64,000 nt of DNA from Bifidobacterium catenulatum subsp. kashiwanohense JCM 15439 = DSM 21854 (GTDB lineage: Bacteria > Actinomycetota > Actinomycetes > Actinomycetales > Bifidobacteriaceae). The notes beneath the pieces were generated by a model that worked only from the letters and a program-made list of their open reading frames with translations, was not told the DNA's origin and did no database searches. Position 1 is the first letter of the stretch. The number at the start of each line of letters is the position of its first letter. The stretch covers positions 1,116,001-1,180,000 of the forward strand of contig NZ_AP012327.1 of NCBI RefSeq assembly GCF_001042615.1. Direction: 5' to 3'. Below are positions 42,771-51,866 of the stretch, in pieces. Made by a program: the position numbers and the translations under genes.

Positions 42771-42854
42771 GCGACCGCCCGTATGGGCTGATGATCGGAG
42801 CCATGCCCGCCGGACGGCGCGGCACCGATCATCCAAGGGAAGGAAGGACGCATC

Positions 42855-43565
42855 ATGCTGATGGAACCCGATGAATACACGTCCCAGGAACGGGCCCTGA
42901 CCGACAAGGCGAAGGAGCTGATCGAGCAGCACGAGCTCGACTGGGGCAACGGGGAATGCTTCATCCAACGCGACGCCGGCCACAGCGAACTGTACATGAC
43001 GCTGGAGGCCCACAACCACGCCACGGTCACGGTCACGGTGCCGGCCGAGGCGGACGAGAAGGGGCTGAGGCGCGCCATGGCGGACGGGCTCCTCGACTTC
43101 GACCCCGACGAGGAGTTCGACGAATGCTGGTCCCGCGAGTTCGCGGCACGCAACGGGTTCACGCCCTCCGGCTTCCTGTCCGGCCTCCAGGAAGACAAAG
43201 CGTATTTCGGTCTCCGATCTGAGGCGTTGCTTCATCCCGGTCAAAGCAACGCCGGGCAAGGCAACGAAACGATTGCGGAGATCCGCTGGACGGAGGAGGA
43301 CCTTCGGCACTGGCTGAAAGACCATGACTGGCCCGACAACAACGAGAACATGGACGCGATGCGCGACATGATCTCGGCCAGGGAATTGCGGGACCGCAGC
43401 ATCGAGGAGGGATGGGAGATCATCGACGCGATGGTGGACGACGGCCGGCTCGCCCGCAAAGACGAAGGCGAGAAGGCCGAAACGTCCGAAACCTACGATC
43501 CCGCGAACCCGGCCGACCCGTTGAGCATTGCCGATACGTCTGCCTCGGCCGCAGCCACACGATAA
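42855..43565 (+). CDS. Hypothetical acidic protein, 236 residues
   Basis: Starts MLMEPDEYTSQERALTDKAK behind GGAAGGA. A beta-rich part (LYMTLEAHNHATVTVTVPAE) is followed by acidic helices. No known family. First gene of an operon with ArdA, and one of several large acidic proteins here that could act as DNA mimics or antirestriction factors; that is speculative. Confidence 0.55.
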   Translation: MLMEPDEYTSQERALTDKAKELIEQHELDWGNGECFIQRDAGHSELYMTLEAHNHATVTVTVPAEADEKGLRRAMADGLLDFDPDEEFDECWSREFAARNGFTPSGFLSGLQEDKAYFGLRSEALLHPGQSNAGQGNETIAEIRWTEEDLRHWLKDHDWPDNNENMDAMRDMISARELRDRSIEEGWEIIDAMVDDGRLARKDEGEKAETSETYDPANPADPLSIADTSASAAATR

Positions 43566-43590
43566 AAGACCCGAGCGAAGGAGCATCATC

Positions 43591-44676
43591 ATGGCCGGAT
43601 TGAAGGACTACCAGATCAGCGTGTACGTCGCCAACCTGGGCAAATACGTGGAGGGCGTGTTGCAGGGCGCGTGGATCACGCTGCCCATGCCCGCCGAACG
43701 CTTGCAGGACACCCTGAAGACCGAGGTGGGATTGGGCGGCCGGTACGAGGAGTACGCGATCCACGACTACGAGGGCGGGGAAGGACTGCTCGCCACCGTG
43801 GCGAATCCCGGCGAATACGAGTCGCTGACGGACCTGAACCTCATGTGCCGCGCGTTCGAGGCGCGCGAGGACGACGACCCGGACGTGTACGAGAAGGTGC
43901 AGACGGTCCGCGACGATCTTGACGCGGCCCCGCGCACCCCGTTGCAGTACGCGAACCTCGCGCTGAACTCGGACGAGATCCCCTATCACTCTTATGATGC
44001 GCCGTCCTCGGCCGAATCGAAGGAGGCGAAGTATGCCTGGACCGCCGTGAACCATGGGTGGGCATCGGATGCCGTGTGGTCCATGTTCGATACGGGGCTC
44101 GGCTATCTGATCGATATGGAGATGTACGGCCGGGACCTCAAGCTCGACGGCGATGTGTCGCTTGGCGACAACGGCTATCTGGAGGACGCGGACTGGCCGA
44201 GCGATATCGACGGCCGGTACTCGCGCGAGGAGATCGCCGAGGAGGTCGAATGGCTGGATGATTTCGACGCGAAGACCGGTTCGCCGGCCGCGTTCGACCT
44301 CGCCTCGCTCGTCCAGCCGGGCGAACGCATCGCGGACTACACGATTTCCGGCACCGGCACGAACTGGGGAGCCCCCTCATACCAGTGCATCGTGGAGGAG
44401 GGTTCCACCGATATCCATGCCGCGCTTGAGGACACGATGCACCGGATCATCGACGCGCGCGCCGCTACTGGCGACGCCGTGGACGTGCTGCGCGAGACCA
44501 TGGGCGCAATGCCCGCAGCGTCCGTCGGCGAAGACGACGGCGTGAGCCCGATCGACCTTGATCTGGGATATGTGCTGCCCGGTGCCGTCACCTCGTTCGC
44601 GGAACGCGCGCAGGCGTGCGACCCCTCGGACCCGCTGAATATGACCGATACGGCCGGTTCCGGCCTTTCCAAGTGA
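43591..44676 (+). CDS. ardA: ArdA-type antirestriction protein (extended)
   Basis: 361 residues starting MAGLKDYQISVYVANLGKYV behind GAAGGAG. The N-terminal 165 residues match ArdA (ISVYVANLGKYVEGVLQGAW, ITLPMPAERLQDTL, EEYAIHDYEGGEG), a DNA-mimic inhibitor of type I restriction enzymes. The C-terminal 195 residues are extra relative to ordinary ArdA and remain acidic (AEEVEWLDDFDAKTGS). Antirestriction helps the ICE establish in a new host. Confidence 0.85.
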   Translation: MAGLKDYQISVYVANLGKYVEGVLQGAWITLPMPAERLQDTLKTEVGLGGRYEEYAIHDYEGGEGLLATVANPGEYESLTDLNLMCRAFEAREDDDPDVYEKVQTVRDDLDAAPRTPLQYANLALNSDEIPYHSYDAPSSAESKEAKYAWTAVNHGWASDAVWSMFDTGLGYLIDMEMYGRDLKLDGDVSLGDNGYLEDADWPSDIDGRYSREEIAEEVEWLDDFDAKTGSPAAFDLASLVQPGERIADYTISGTGTNWGAPSYQCIVEEGSTDIHAALEDTMHRIIDARAATGDAVDVLRETMGAMPAASVGEDDGVSPIDLDLGYVLPGAVTSFAERAQACDPSDPLNMTDTAGSGLSK

Positions 44677-44691
44677 GAAAGGGCGAGCGAG

Positions 44692-46509
44692 ATGGCCTTG
44701 ACGCCTTTTGACATGGAGGGTGTGAACCGCGACCTGCTCGCGGCCGGGAATCCCGCCAAGCCCGACATGCAATCCATCCTGCGCAGGAACGCGCGCGATC
44801 TCGTGCTGGGGAACGCGATTCTGGTCTCTTCCGTCGATGCCAAGGAATTGGAGTTCGGCGTCCACATGGCGTATTCCGACGCGGACGGCGGCTTCGACAC
44901 CGATCCGAGCGAGGACGTGTGGTTCGAGGCGTCCTCGCTCCCGATTCCCAATGAACGCCCTGATCTGCCTCCCGACAACGCGCTCAGGATCAGGGTCACG
45001 GACGTGCTGACCGAATACGGGTTCACGGACATTGACGTGAAAGCCCCGGACAGGACGCCGGAAGGCATCTGGATCGGTTTCGAGGCCATGCAGCCGGTCA
45101 GGCTCGACGTGACCTCGGCCCAGGGAGGGCGTTCCGTTTCCTTCACCCTGACAGCAGCCGAGGCCAACGATTGGCGTTCCGGCCGTCTCGACGCGCATGG
45201 CCTCTCACGCATGGCCGTCGAACGGGTTCTCGCCAGGCCGGGCGACACGGTGACGCTCGCCTACGGGGATTCGCTGTTCCGGCCGGCGGTGATGTGCGAC
45301 GGTTCGGGAAGGCTTCCCGAGCATCGCGTCAAGGCCGGCATCGGCACGTTCGTCATCGGCCGTGAAAGCGAGGCGGTCATGCCCGAGATACTGCGGATCG
45401 ACCGCACTGTTGACCCACGAGACCCGCTCGTGATCGAAAAGGCGTTCGGAAAGGAGAACGACATGGAGAACGGGAATGTCCCCGAATACTGGAAAGGCCT
45501 GATGGACGAGGCCGATCTGCCGTTGGCGGGCATCGTGCGCGAGCACGGCGGCGGGTTGATGGACTTCCACCGCATGAAGGGCATCGAACGCCTGACCGGT
45601 TCGAGTGACTGGGATTTCTACTCCTGGACGGTGGAAAATTACGACGATGACCTGCTCGACGTGTGCGAACGGGAGAACGCCGCCGACGTGCTCGCCGACT
45701 TGCAGGCATGGTGGAAAACGAGCCAGCCCGACATGCGGCAACACGTGGACGAGATGATGTCGGGCATCGACGCGGCCATGGGGCAGATCGACAAGCGCCT
45801 GTACGCCGCCGCCGAAAAGGAGTTCAAGGAGCGCTCGTTGGACCCGGACGGGGAATGCTACCAATTGGACGGCGGCACGTTCATCTCCCAGGAATCATTC
45901 GACGGCATCTGCGGCGACCAACGCGACCGCTACATGGCATGGAAGAACCAGGCCGAACCCGCCAGACTCGTGAGCGCATGGGACGACCCCGCGCGCCTGG
46001 ACCGGCTCGTGGGAGACGCGATCGACGCGGACGATGGCGGCGGATGCTTCTACACCGACGCGCAGCCCATCGACTACACGCAGGGCATGGATTACAGCCC
46101 ACAGCAGCTGGCCGCAGACAGCGGGCTGGGAGATACGGTCCCGCTGGCGTGTGAGTCCAACGCTTCCTACAGCCTCGCGCACCACCCCGATATCAAATTC
46201 ACCGCCACCGGGTCTCCCGACGGCAGAAAGGCGCTGGAAGTCTCGGTTCCCGGTTCCGCCCGTCATGCGCTGATCACGGCCAAACCCGAAGCGTTCGACG
46301 TGAGCCTGCATGACGAGCGCGGCATCGTGTCCGGCGAATCCTTCCCTTACGAGGCAAACGATTTCTGGACGTACCGGCTTTCCGGCCAGGCGTTGCGCGG
46401 CGCGCTGGACCTCGCCGTCGGCTGGGCCGACCCACAGGAAACGTCTCCTGAGACCGCAGGGCTCGACCTCGCGTTGGATGACGGCATGGAAACGGCACAC
46501 GGACGATAA
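44692..46509 (+). CDS. Hypothetical large acidic protein, 605 residues
   Basis: Starts MALTPFDMEGVNRDLLAAGN behind GGGCGAGCGAG. Highly acidic throughout, with no membrane span or signal peptide. The segments SVSFTLTAAEANDWRSGRLD and RLDVTSAQGGR suggest beta domains. A second acidic domain starts near residue 255. Coupled in the ArdA operon. The following Tn5432 insertion separates it from the gene at 51145, which was probably its operon neighbour. Confidence 0.6.
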   Translation: MALTPFDMEGVNRDLLAAGNPAKPDMQSILRRNARDLVLGNAILVSSVDAKELEFGVHMAYSDADGGFDTDPSEDVWFEASSLPIPNERPDLPPDNALRIRVTDVLTEYGFTDIDVKAPDRTPEGIWIGFEAMQPVRLDVTSAQGGRSVSFTLTAAEANDWRSGRLDAHGLSRMAVERVLARPGDTVTLAYGDSLFRPAVMCDGSGRLPEHRVKAGIGTFVIGRESEAVMPEILRIDRTVDPRDPLVIEKAFGKENDMENGNVPEYWKGLMDEADLPLAGIVREHGGGLMDFHRMKGIERLTGSSDWDFYSWTVENYDDDLLDVCERENAADVLADLQAWWKTSQPDMRQHVDEMMSGIDAAMGQIDKRLYAAAEKEFKERSLDPDGECYQLDGGTFISQESFDGICGDQRDRYMAWKNQAEPARLVSAWDDPARLDRLVGDAIDADDGGGCFYTDAQPIDYTQGMDYSPQQLAADSGLGDTVPLACESNASYSLAHHPDIKFTATGSPDGRKALEVSVPGSARHALITAKPEAFDVSLHDERGIVSGESFPYEANDFWTYRLSGQALRGALDLAVGWADPQETSPETAGLDLALDDGMETAHGR

Positions 46510-46598
46510 AGCGATTCTGCCGGCGTATGCGATCCGGCCGGCACGTTGAACCTTGACCAGGCATCGCCGTACGGCATGACCCGGTGAATAGGAAAACG

Positions 46599-47983
46599 GG
46601 GTTAAGGGTCAAAAAGTGTGTCCGGAATCGCGGATTTTCACGGATTGACCTGTAGGTTTCCGGAAAGTATATGCTCCGGAAGCATATATCTAGCCCCCGA
46701 CGGGAAATCCTCGGTGTGGCAGCCGTGATGTGCTATGCGCGGCGTGGTGTGGTGTCGCAATGTCGAAGAACCAACCACGCTGCCACTGCGGCGGTGAAAT
46801 GAAACGCAACGGCACCACCAGCAAAGGCACCACCAGATGGCGCTGCAAACAATGCGGCGCCTCCAGCGTCAAACGTCGAAACGACATCACCAACGCGGCA
46901 GTGTTCACCCAGTTCATCGAGCATTGCACCACCGCAATATCACTCGACGACCTAGCCAAACGAAACGGTGTTAGCCGCGCCACCATGAAGCGGCGCTTCA
47001 AGTGGTGCTGGCTCGTTGATGTGCCTGACCCCACCGCCGGCCACCACAAGCGGATCTACGACCAGGTATTTCTCGATGGCACCTACACCGCCGGTGGCTG
47101 CCTGATCGTCGCGGCGACCATCGACCACGTGATCGCCTGGCACTGGTGCAAACACGAAACCACCCGCGACTACCAACTGCTGCTTGAACGCATCGAAGCC
47201 CCACTCATCGCCGTCATCGACGGCGGCCAAGGCGCATACAGCGCAATCAAAAAGTGCTGGCCGACTACGAAAATTCAACGCTGCCTCGTCCACGCCCAAC
47301 GCGTGGTCCGCCGCTACACCACCACCAACCCACGCACCGATGCCGGGCGCACCATCTACCGACTTGCGCTGAAACTGACCCGGATCACCACACTGGATGA
47401 AGCCGCCGCGTGGGGTGTGCAACTGCACGAGTTTTCAACGATCTACCGGGAATGGATGAACGAGAAAACCATGATCAAAGACCCCAAAACAGGTGCATGG
47501 ACCCGCGTGTGGACCCACCACAACGTGCGCAAGGCCTACAACAGCCTCAACCATCTTTGGCGGTCCGAGATGCTGTTTGTCTACCTCAACCCGCCAGCAG
47601 GAGTCCTTGCGCCCGAGCGGATCAAATCCACCACCAACAGCTTAGAAGGCGGCATCAACGCCCAGCTCAAACTGCTCGCCAGAACCCACCGCGGCAGATC
47701 AGGCGAACGACAACGCCGCATGCTGGATTGGTGGCTCTACTTAAAAACGGAACTGCCTGACGATCCAGTACGAATCGCCAGGCAGTCCGACTGGGGCCAG
47801 GGCCAACTCGCCAAAGTATCCACCCTGACCCAAACCGAGAACCAAGCCGACCACGAAACAGGACGCCCAGCCCTCTACGACAACGCTATCGACACCGACT
47901 ACACCCACTCAATCGGCATTCAAAAAGGCCAAATCTAACCCCCGCGACACGCCGAGCCAGACACACATTTTGACCCTTAACCC
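46599..47983 (+). mobile_element. IS1249, left copy
   Basis: Terminal inverted repeats are GGGTTAAGGGTCAAAA at the left end and its complement at the right end, extending imperfectly to about 27 bp. Contains one transposase gene. Appears identical to the copy at 49739. Confidence 0.9.
46760..47938 (+). CDS. IS1249 transposase (left copy)
   Basis: 392 residues from ATG 46760; a GTG at 46730 in the same frame would add ten. The N-terminal zinc ribbon (CHCGGEMKRNGTTSKGTTRW, CKQCGASS) and HTH (DLAKRNGVSRATMKRRF) precede a DDE-type core: FLDGTYTAGGCLIVAATID with the first Asp, VIDGGQGAYSAIKKCWP with the second, and a C-terminal NSLEGGINAQLK with Glu. This matches IS1249 in the IS256-related group. 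Confidence 0.92.
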   Translation: MSKNQPRCHCGGEMKRNGTTSKGTTRWRCKQCGASSVKRRNDITNAAVFTQFIEHCTTAISLDDLAKRNGVSRATMKRRFKWCWLVDVPDPTAGHHKRIYDQVFLDGTYTAGGCLIVAATIDHVIAWHWCKHETTRDYQLLLERIEAPLIAVIDGGQGAYSAIKKCWPTTKIQRCLVHAQRVVRRYTTTNPRTDAGRTIYRLALKLTRITTLDEAAAWGVQLHEFSTIYREWMNEKTMIKDPKTGAWTRVWTHHNVRKAYNSLNHLWRSEMLFVYLNPPAGVLAPERIKSTTNSLEGGINAQLKLLARTHRGRSGERQRRMLDWWLYLKTELPDDPVRIARQSDWGQGQLAKVSTLTQTENQADHETGRPALYDNAIDTDYTHSIGIQKGQI

Positions 47984-47999
47984 TTTAAATGGATATAAT
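47970..47999 (+). promoter_or_regulatory. Hybrid erm(X) promoter built on the IS1249 end
   Basis: The -35 TTGACC (47970-47975) is inside the IS1249 terminal repeat. The -10 TATAAT (47994-47999) is outside, 18 bp away. The predicted start falls at or next to the ATG of the leader peptide at 48007. Confidence 0.75.
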
Positions 48000-48006
48000 T
48001 AGACCC

Positions 48007-48054
48007 ATGTTGATTTCAGGTACCGCTTCCTTGCGGTTGCGCACCAACCGCTAA
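48007..48054 (+). CDS. erm(X) leader peptide
   Basis: 15 residues, MLISGTASLRLRTNR, containing the RLR motif known from macrolide-dependent ribosome stalling leaders. The ATG lies about 8 bp from the -10, so the transcript is probably leaderless. Stalling would open the downstream hairpins and expose the erm(X) ribosome binding site. Confidence 0.8.
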   Translation: MLISGTASLRLRTNR

Positions 48055-48126
48055 GGCGGTTTCCTACCCCGTAGGTTAAAAACCGCTCCGGTCCTTTAGC
48101 CGGGCGGCTATTTGTCATGCCCGGCT
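48040..48126 (+). promoter_or_regulatory. erm(X) attenuator hairpins
   Basis: ACCGC/GCGGT at about 48045-48060 and GCCGGGC (48099-48105)/GCCCGGC (48119-48125) are the clearest stems. Alternative pairing with CCGC/GCGG segments between them fits an attenuator that responds to stalling on the leader. Confidence 0.6.
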
Positions 48127-48153
48127 CCCTTTCAAATCCAAGGAGCACACCTG

Positions 48154-49008
48154 ATGTCTGCATACGGACACGGCCGTCACGAGAATGGCCAAAATTTTCT
48201 CACCAACCACAAGATCATCAACTCCATCATCGACCTTGTGAAACAAACCTCCGGCCCCATCATTGAGATCGGACCAGGAAGCGGTGCCCTCACTCACCCG
48301 ATGGCCCACTTGGGGAGGGCGATAACGGCAGTTGAAGTGGACGCAAAACTAGCTGCCAAAATCACACAAGAAACCTCCTCGGCGGCGGTCGAAGTGGTCC
48401 ATGATGATTTCCTTAACTTCCGGTTACCCGCCACTCCCTGCGTCATTGTGGGAAACATTCCCTTTCACCTCACCACTGCCATTCTTCGAAAGTTGCTGCA
48501 TGCGCCAGCATGGACTGACGCTGTACTCCTCATGCAGTGGGAAGTCGCTCGCCGCCGGGCCGGGGTAGGCGCAAGCACGATGATGACGGCTCAGTGGTCC
48601 CCATGGTTCACATTTCACCTGGGTTCTCGGGTACCAAGGACTGCTTTCCGGCCACAGCCAAACGTTGACGGGGGGATCTTAGTGATCCGCCGGGTGGGTG
48701 ACCCGAAGATTCCGATAGAGCAGCGCAAAGCCTTTCAGGCGATGGTGCACACCGTTTTCACTGCCCGGGGACGCGGGATAGGGGAAATTCTCCGAAGGGC
48801 AGGGTTGTTTTCATCACGTTCAGAAACACAATCATGGTTGCGCTCGCGAGGAATCGACCCCGCGACCCTACCTCCCAGATTGCACACCAACGACTGGATC
48901 GATCTCTTCCAGGTGACTGGTTCCTCTCTACCTCACCATCGACCCATTTCACCATCGGGAAGTAGTCAACGACCTCCTCAACGGAAAAACCGAAGCCGGC
49001 GGCGTTAA
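48154..49008 (+). CDS. erm(X): Erm(X) 23S rRNA adenine N6-dimethyltransferase
   Basis: 284 residues, the usual Erm(X) length. It dimethylates A2058 of 23S rRNA, giving resistance to macrolides, lincosamides and streptogramin B. SAM-binding motifs include QNFLTNHKIINSIIDLV, IIEIGPGSGALTHPM, AVEVDAKL, VHDDFLNF and the catalytic VGNIPFHLTTAIL. A Pro/Arg-rich tail (HHRPISPSGSSQRPP) is typical of Erm(X). AAGGAG precedes the ATG. Expression is controlled by the leader peptide upstream. Confidence 0.97.
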   Translation: MSAYGHGRHENGQNFLTNHKIINSIIDLVKQTSGPIIEIGPGSGALTHPMAHLGRAITAVEVDAKLAAKITQETSSAAVEVVHDDFLNFRLPATPCVIVGNIPFHLTTAILRKLLHAPAWTDAVLLMQWEVARRRAGVGASTMMTAQWSPWFTFHLGSRVPRTAFRPQPNVDGGILVIRRVGDPKIPIEQRKAFQAMVHTVFTARGRGIGEILRRAGLFSSRSETQSWLRSRGIDPATLPPRLHTNDWIDLFQVTGSSLPHHRPISPSGSSQRPPQRKNRSRRR

Positions 49009-49049
49009 TCCCCACCAAAACCGAAATCCACCAGTAGTACTAAAAGGGC

Positions 49050-49738
49050 TCTTCCGGTTTTAGAGTGCATTGATTAGTTCGCCGGGGGTTCGGGCGTGGC
49101 ACAAGATATTGGGGTCCTTGGCTTTGTAGGAAAAAGGTATCTAATCCATCCGTACAAAACTAAGGACCTACTGTGCAGCCTAACGGAAATGTCATCGTCG
49201 ATACCATCTGCCGCACCGCAAAACTAGGAACTACTATCACCGGTGCCACAGAAAACGGTGACGTCACTGTTATTGAAGCCGAACCCGTCGAGCCGATCAA
49301 TGAATGCCCTACCTGCGGGCAGCCTGGAGTATTCCGCGACCACGTCATCCGCAGCCTGGTCGATCTGCCCATCGTCGGCCACCCAACAACTTCATGTGCG
49401 CCTTCCACGCTACCGGTGCACCAACAAGCGTTGCTTGCAGAAGATCTTCCGTGCTGGCCTTGCCTGCGCGCCCGACAATTCAAAGACCACGGACCAGGTG
49501 ACCCACTGGATCCTGCAACGACTCTGCCTAAATCGGATGAGCGTTGCCGCTGCACCCAAGTCATTAGGCCTGGGGTGGGATATGAAGTGTCCCAGGTTTT
49601 GTTCCGTTTGATGAAACCCGTTTTTGAAACAACGTACGGAGCACAACGCACGCCGATGCCAAAGCTTCCGCAACATCGACTACCTCATCAAACCCACGAC
49701 AGTGGGATTCACACCCTCAATCCCCACGCGTGCAATCT
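49050..49738 (+). pseudogene. Degraded ISL3-family transposase (tnpCX remnant), interrupted by IS1249
   Basis: An ISL3-type end GGCTCTTCCGGTTTTAGAG starts near 49050. The coding part begins at 49173 (MQPNGNVIVDTICRTAKLGT) with the zinc motif CPTCGQPGV, then shifts frame near 49383-49390 to QQLHVRLPRYRCTNKRC, and again near 49590. The right part is lost to the second IS1249. It is inactive and is a known passenger of Tn5432. Confidence 0.8.
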
Positions 49739-51123
49739 GGGTTAAGGGTCAAAAAGTGTGTCCGGAATCGCGGATTTTCACGGATTGACCTGTAGGTTTC
49801 CGGAAAGTATATGCTCCGGAAGCATATATCTAGCCCCCGACGGGAAATCCTCGGTGTGGCAGCCGTGATGTGCTATGCGCGGCGTGGTGTGGTGTCGCAA
49901 TGTCGAAGAACCAACCACGCTGCCACTGCGGCGGTGAAATGAAACGCAACGGCACCACCAGCAAAGGCACCACCAGATGGCGCTGCAAACAATGCGGCGC
50001 CTCCAGCGTCAAACGTCGAAACGACATCACCAACGCGGCAGTGTTCACCCAGTTCATCGAGCATTGCACCACCGCAATATCACTCGACGACCTAGCCAAA
50101 CGAAACGGTGTTAGCCGCGCCACCATGAAGCGGCGCTTCAAGTGGTGCTGGCTCGTTGATGTGCCTGACCCCACCGCCGGCCACCACAAGCGGATCTACG
50201 ACCAGGTATTTCTCGATGGCACCTACACCGCCGGTGGCTGCCTGATCGTCGCGGCGACCATCGACCACGTGATCGCCTGGCACTGGTGCAAACACGAAAC
50301 CACCCGCGACTACCAACTGCTGCTTGAACGCATCGAAGCCCCACTCATCGCCGTCATCGACGGCGGCCAAGGCGCATACAGCGCAATCAAAAAGTGCTGG
50401 CCGACTACGAAAATTCAACGCTGCCTCGTCCACGCCCAACGCGTGGTCCGCCGCTACACCACCACCAACCCACGCACCGATGCCGGGCGCACCATCTACC
50501 GACTTGCGCTGAAACTGACCCGGATCACCACACTGGATGAAGCCGCCGCGTGGGGTGTGCAACTGCACGAGTTTTCAACGATCTACCGGGAATGGATGAA
50601 CGAGAAAACCATGATCAAAGACCCCAAAACAGGTGCATGGACCCGCGTGTGGACCCACCACAACGTGCGCAAGGCCTACAACAGCCTCAACCATCTTTGG
50701 CGGTCCGAGATGCTGTTTGTCTACCTCAACCCGCCAGCAGGAGTCCTTGCGCCCGAGCGGATCAAATCCACCACCAACAGCTTAGAAGGCGGCATCAACG
50801 CCCAGCTCAAACTGCTCGCCAGAACCCACCGCGGCAGATCAGGCGAACGACAACGCCGCATGCTGGATTGGTGGCTCTACTTAAAAACGGAACTGCCTGA
50901 CGATCCAGTACGAATCGCCAGGCAGTCCGACTGGGGCCAGGGCCAACTCGCCAAAGTATCCACCCTGACCCAAACCGAGAACCAAGCCGACCACGAAACA
51001 GGACGCCCAGCCCTCTACGACAACGCTATCGACACCGACTACACCCACTCAATCGGCATTCAAAAAGGCCAAATCTAACCCCCGCGACACGCCGAGCCAG
51101 ACACACATTTTGACCCTTAACCC
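49739..51123 (+). mobile_element. IS1249, right copy
   Basis: Identical in extent (1385 bp) and apparently in sequence to 46599-47983, with the same terminal repeats. The pair can mobilise erm(X) or recombine to leave one copy. Confidence 0.9.
49900..51078 (+). CDS. IS1249 transposase (right copy)
   Basis: Same 392-residue protein as at 46760. Both copies look intact, so the composite transposon could still be mobile. See the left copy for motifs. Confidence 0.92.
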   Translation: MSKNQPRCHCGGEMKRNGTTSKGTTRWRCKQCGASSVKRRNDITNAAVFTQFIEHCTTAISLDDLAKRNGVSRATMKRRFKWCWLVDVPDPTAGHHKRIYDQVFLDGTYTAGGCLIVAATIDHVIAWHWCKHETTRDYQLLLERIEAPLIAVIDGGQGAYSAIKKCWPTTKIQRCLVHAQRVVRRYTTTNPRTDAGRTIYRLALKLTRITTLDEAAAWGVQLHEFSTIYREWMNEKTMIKDPKTGAWTRVWTHHNVRKAYNSLNHLWRSEMLFVYLNPPAGVLAPERIKSTTNSLEGGINAQLKLLARTHRGRSGERQRRMLDWWLYLKTELPDDPVRIARQSDWGQGQLAKVSTLTQTENQADHETGRPALYDNAIDTDYTHSIGIQKGQI

Positions 51124-51144
51124 GGAAAATAAGGAGAAACGAAT

Positions 51145-51819
51145 ATGAGTGATGAACATGAGGTCACGGCGGGAATGGACCGGTCGATAGGCGAATTGCT
51201 GGAGCACGCGGACCGTGATCGTTTGCCCGACACGATGCTGTATTTCGAGTCGCATGACGGCCGGAACCATGTGGCCGTCAGCGCCGCGCTCATGGAGGAG
51301 GATGACGAGGAGGCGCTGCGCGGATTCCTCGCCGAGGAATGCGGGACTCAGGACAAGGGGCTCGCGGACCGGTTCATAGCGGACTGGCAGAGCGGGCATT
51401 ACCGCAGCGCCGTGCTTGCGTTGCGTGACGCGGGGGTGGATTTCACGCTTGATACCCGGCTCGATATCCGCTCCTGGTCGGACGAACCCATGGAACAGGG
51501 GCTTGAAGCATCCGGTCTCGATGGTGCCAGGGCGCGTGTGGAACAGGCCATGAGATTGATCGAGCAGGCCGGGGAATGTCTGCGAAGCGCCGATGCCATC
51601 GCCTTGGACATTGACCCGCATTACCTCGCGGCCGCTTTCACGGGCAAGACCGTCAGTCTGTGCGACCAGCTCGAACAGGCGACGAAGCAGACCGCCGCAG
51701 AAGTCGAGGAAATGCGTCTCCAGGAGCCATCCGTGGAATCATCGGACGGCAACGATGATTCCACGGCCTTTTTCCAGGACTTTCTCGAAGGCAAGAAAAT
51801 CGTCGGACTGTCCATGTGA
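51145..51819 (+). CDS. Hypothetical acidic protein, 224 residues
   Basis: Starts MSDEHEVTAGMDRSIGELLE behind AATAAGGAG, which lies just outside the transposon. Very acidic and helical, with the segment AVLALRDAGVDFTLDTRLDI. Similar in character to the acidic proteins at 42855 and 44692, with which it probably shared an operon before Tn5432 inserted. A small hairpin GTGGAATCATCG/CGATGATTCCAC lies inside its 3' end. No family recognised. Confidence 0.55.
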   Translation: MSDEHEVTAGMDRSIGELLEHADRDRLPDTMLYFESHDGRNHVAVSAALMEEDDEEALRGFLAEECGTQDKGLADRFIADWQSGHYRSAVLALRDAGVDFTLDTRLDIRSWSDEPMEQGLEASGLDGARARVEQAMRLIEQAGECLRSADAIALDIDPHYLAAAFTGKTVSLCDQLEQATKQTAAEVEEMRLQEPSVESSDGNDDSTAFFQDFLEGKKIVGLSM

Positions 51820-51866
51820 CGCGCCTGCGCTTGTAGACTTATGGAAGCATCGATTAAGGAGCCGAT

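Larger units (their letters stand above)
46599..51123. mobile_element. Tn5432-like composite transposon (IS1249 - erm(X) - tnpCX remnant - IS1249)
   Basis: Two 1385-bp IS1249 copies in direct orientation, 3140 bp apart, bracket erm(X) and a degraded ISL3-type transposase. This order is the known structure of Tn5432 from Corynebacterium striatum, also reported in bifidobacteria. The left flank ends GGAAAACG and the right flank begins GGAAAATA, a possible imperfect target duplication. The GC content and codon use differ from the host ICE. Confidence 0.92.

Noticed and set aside
51830..51847. TGTAGACTTATGG upstream of the Fic gene as another copy of the dispersed repeat
   Set aside because: Only TGTAGAC and a displaced ATG match. 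The CCCCGCG part, spacing and mini-frame are missing, so chance similarity is more likely.
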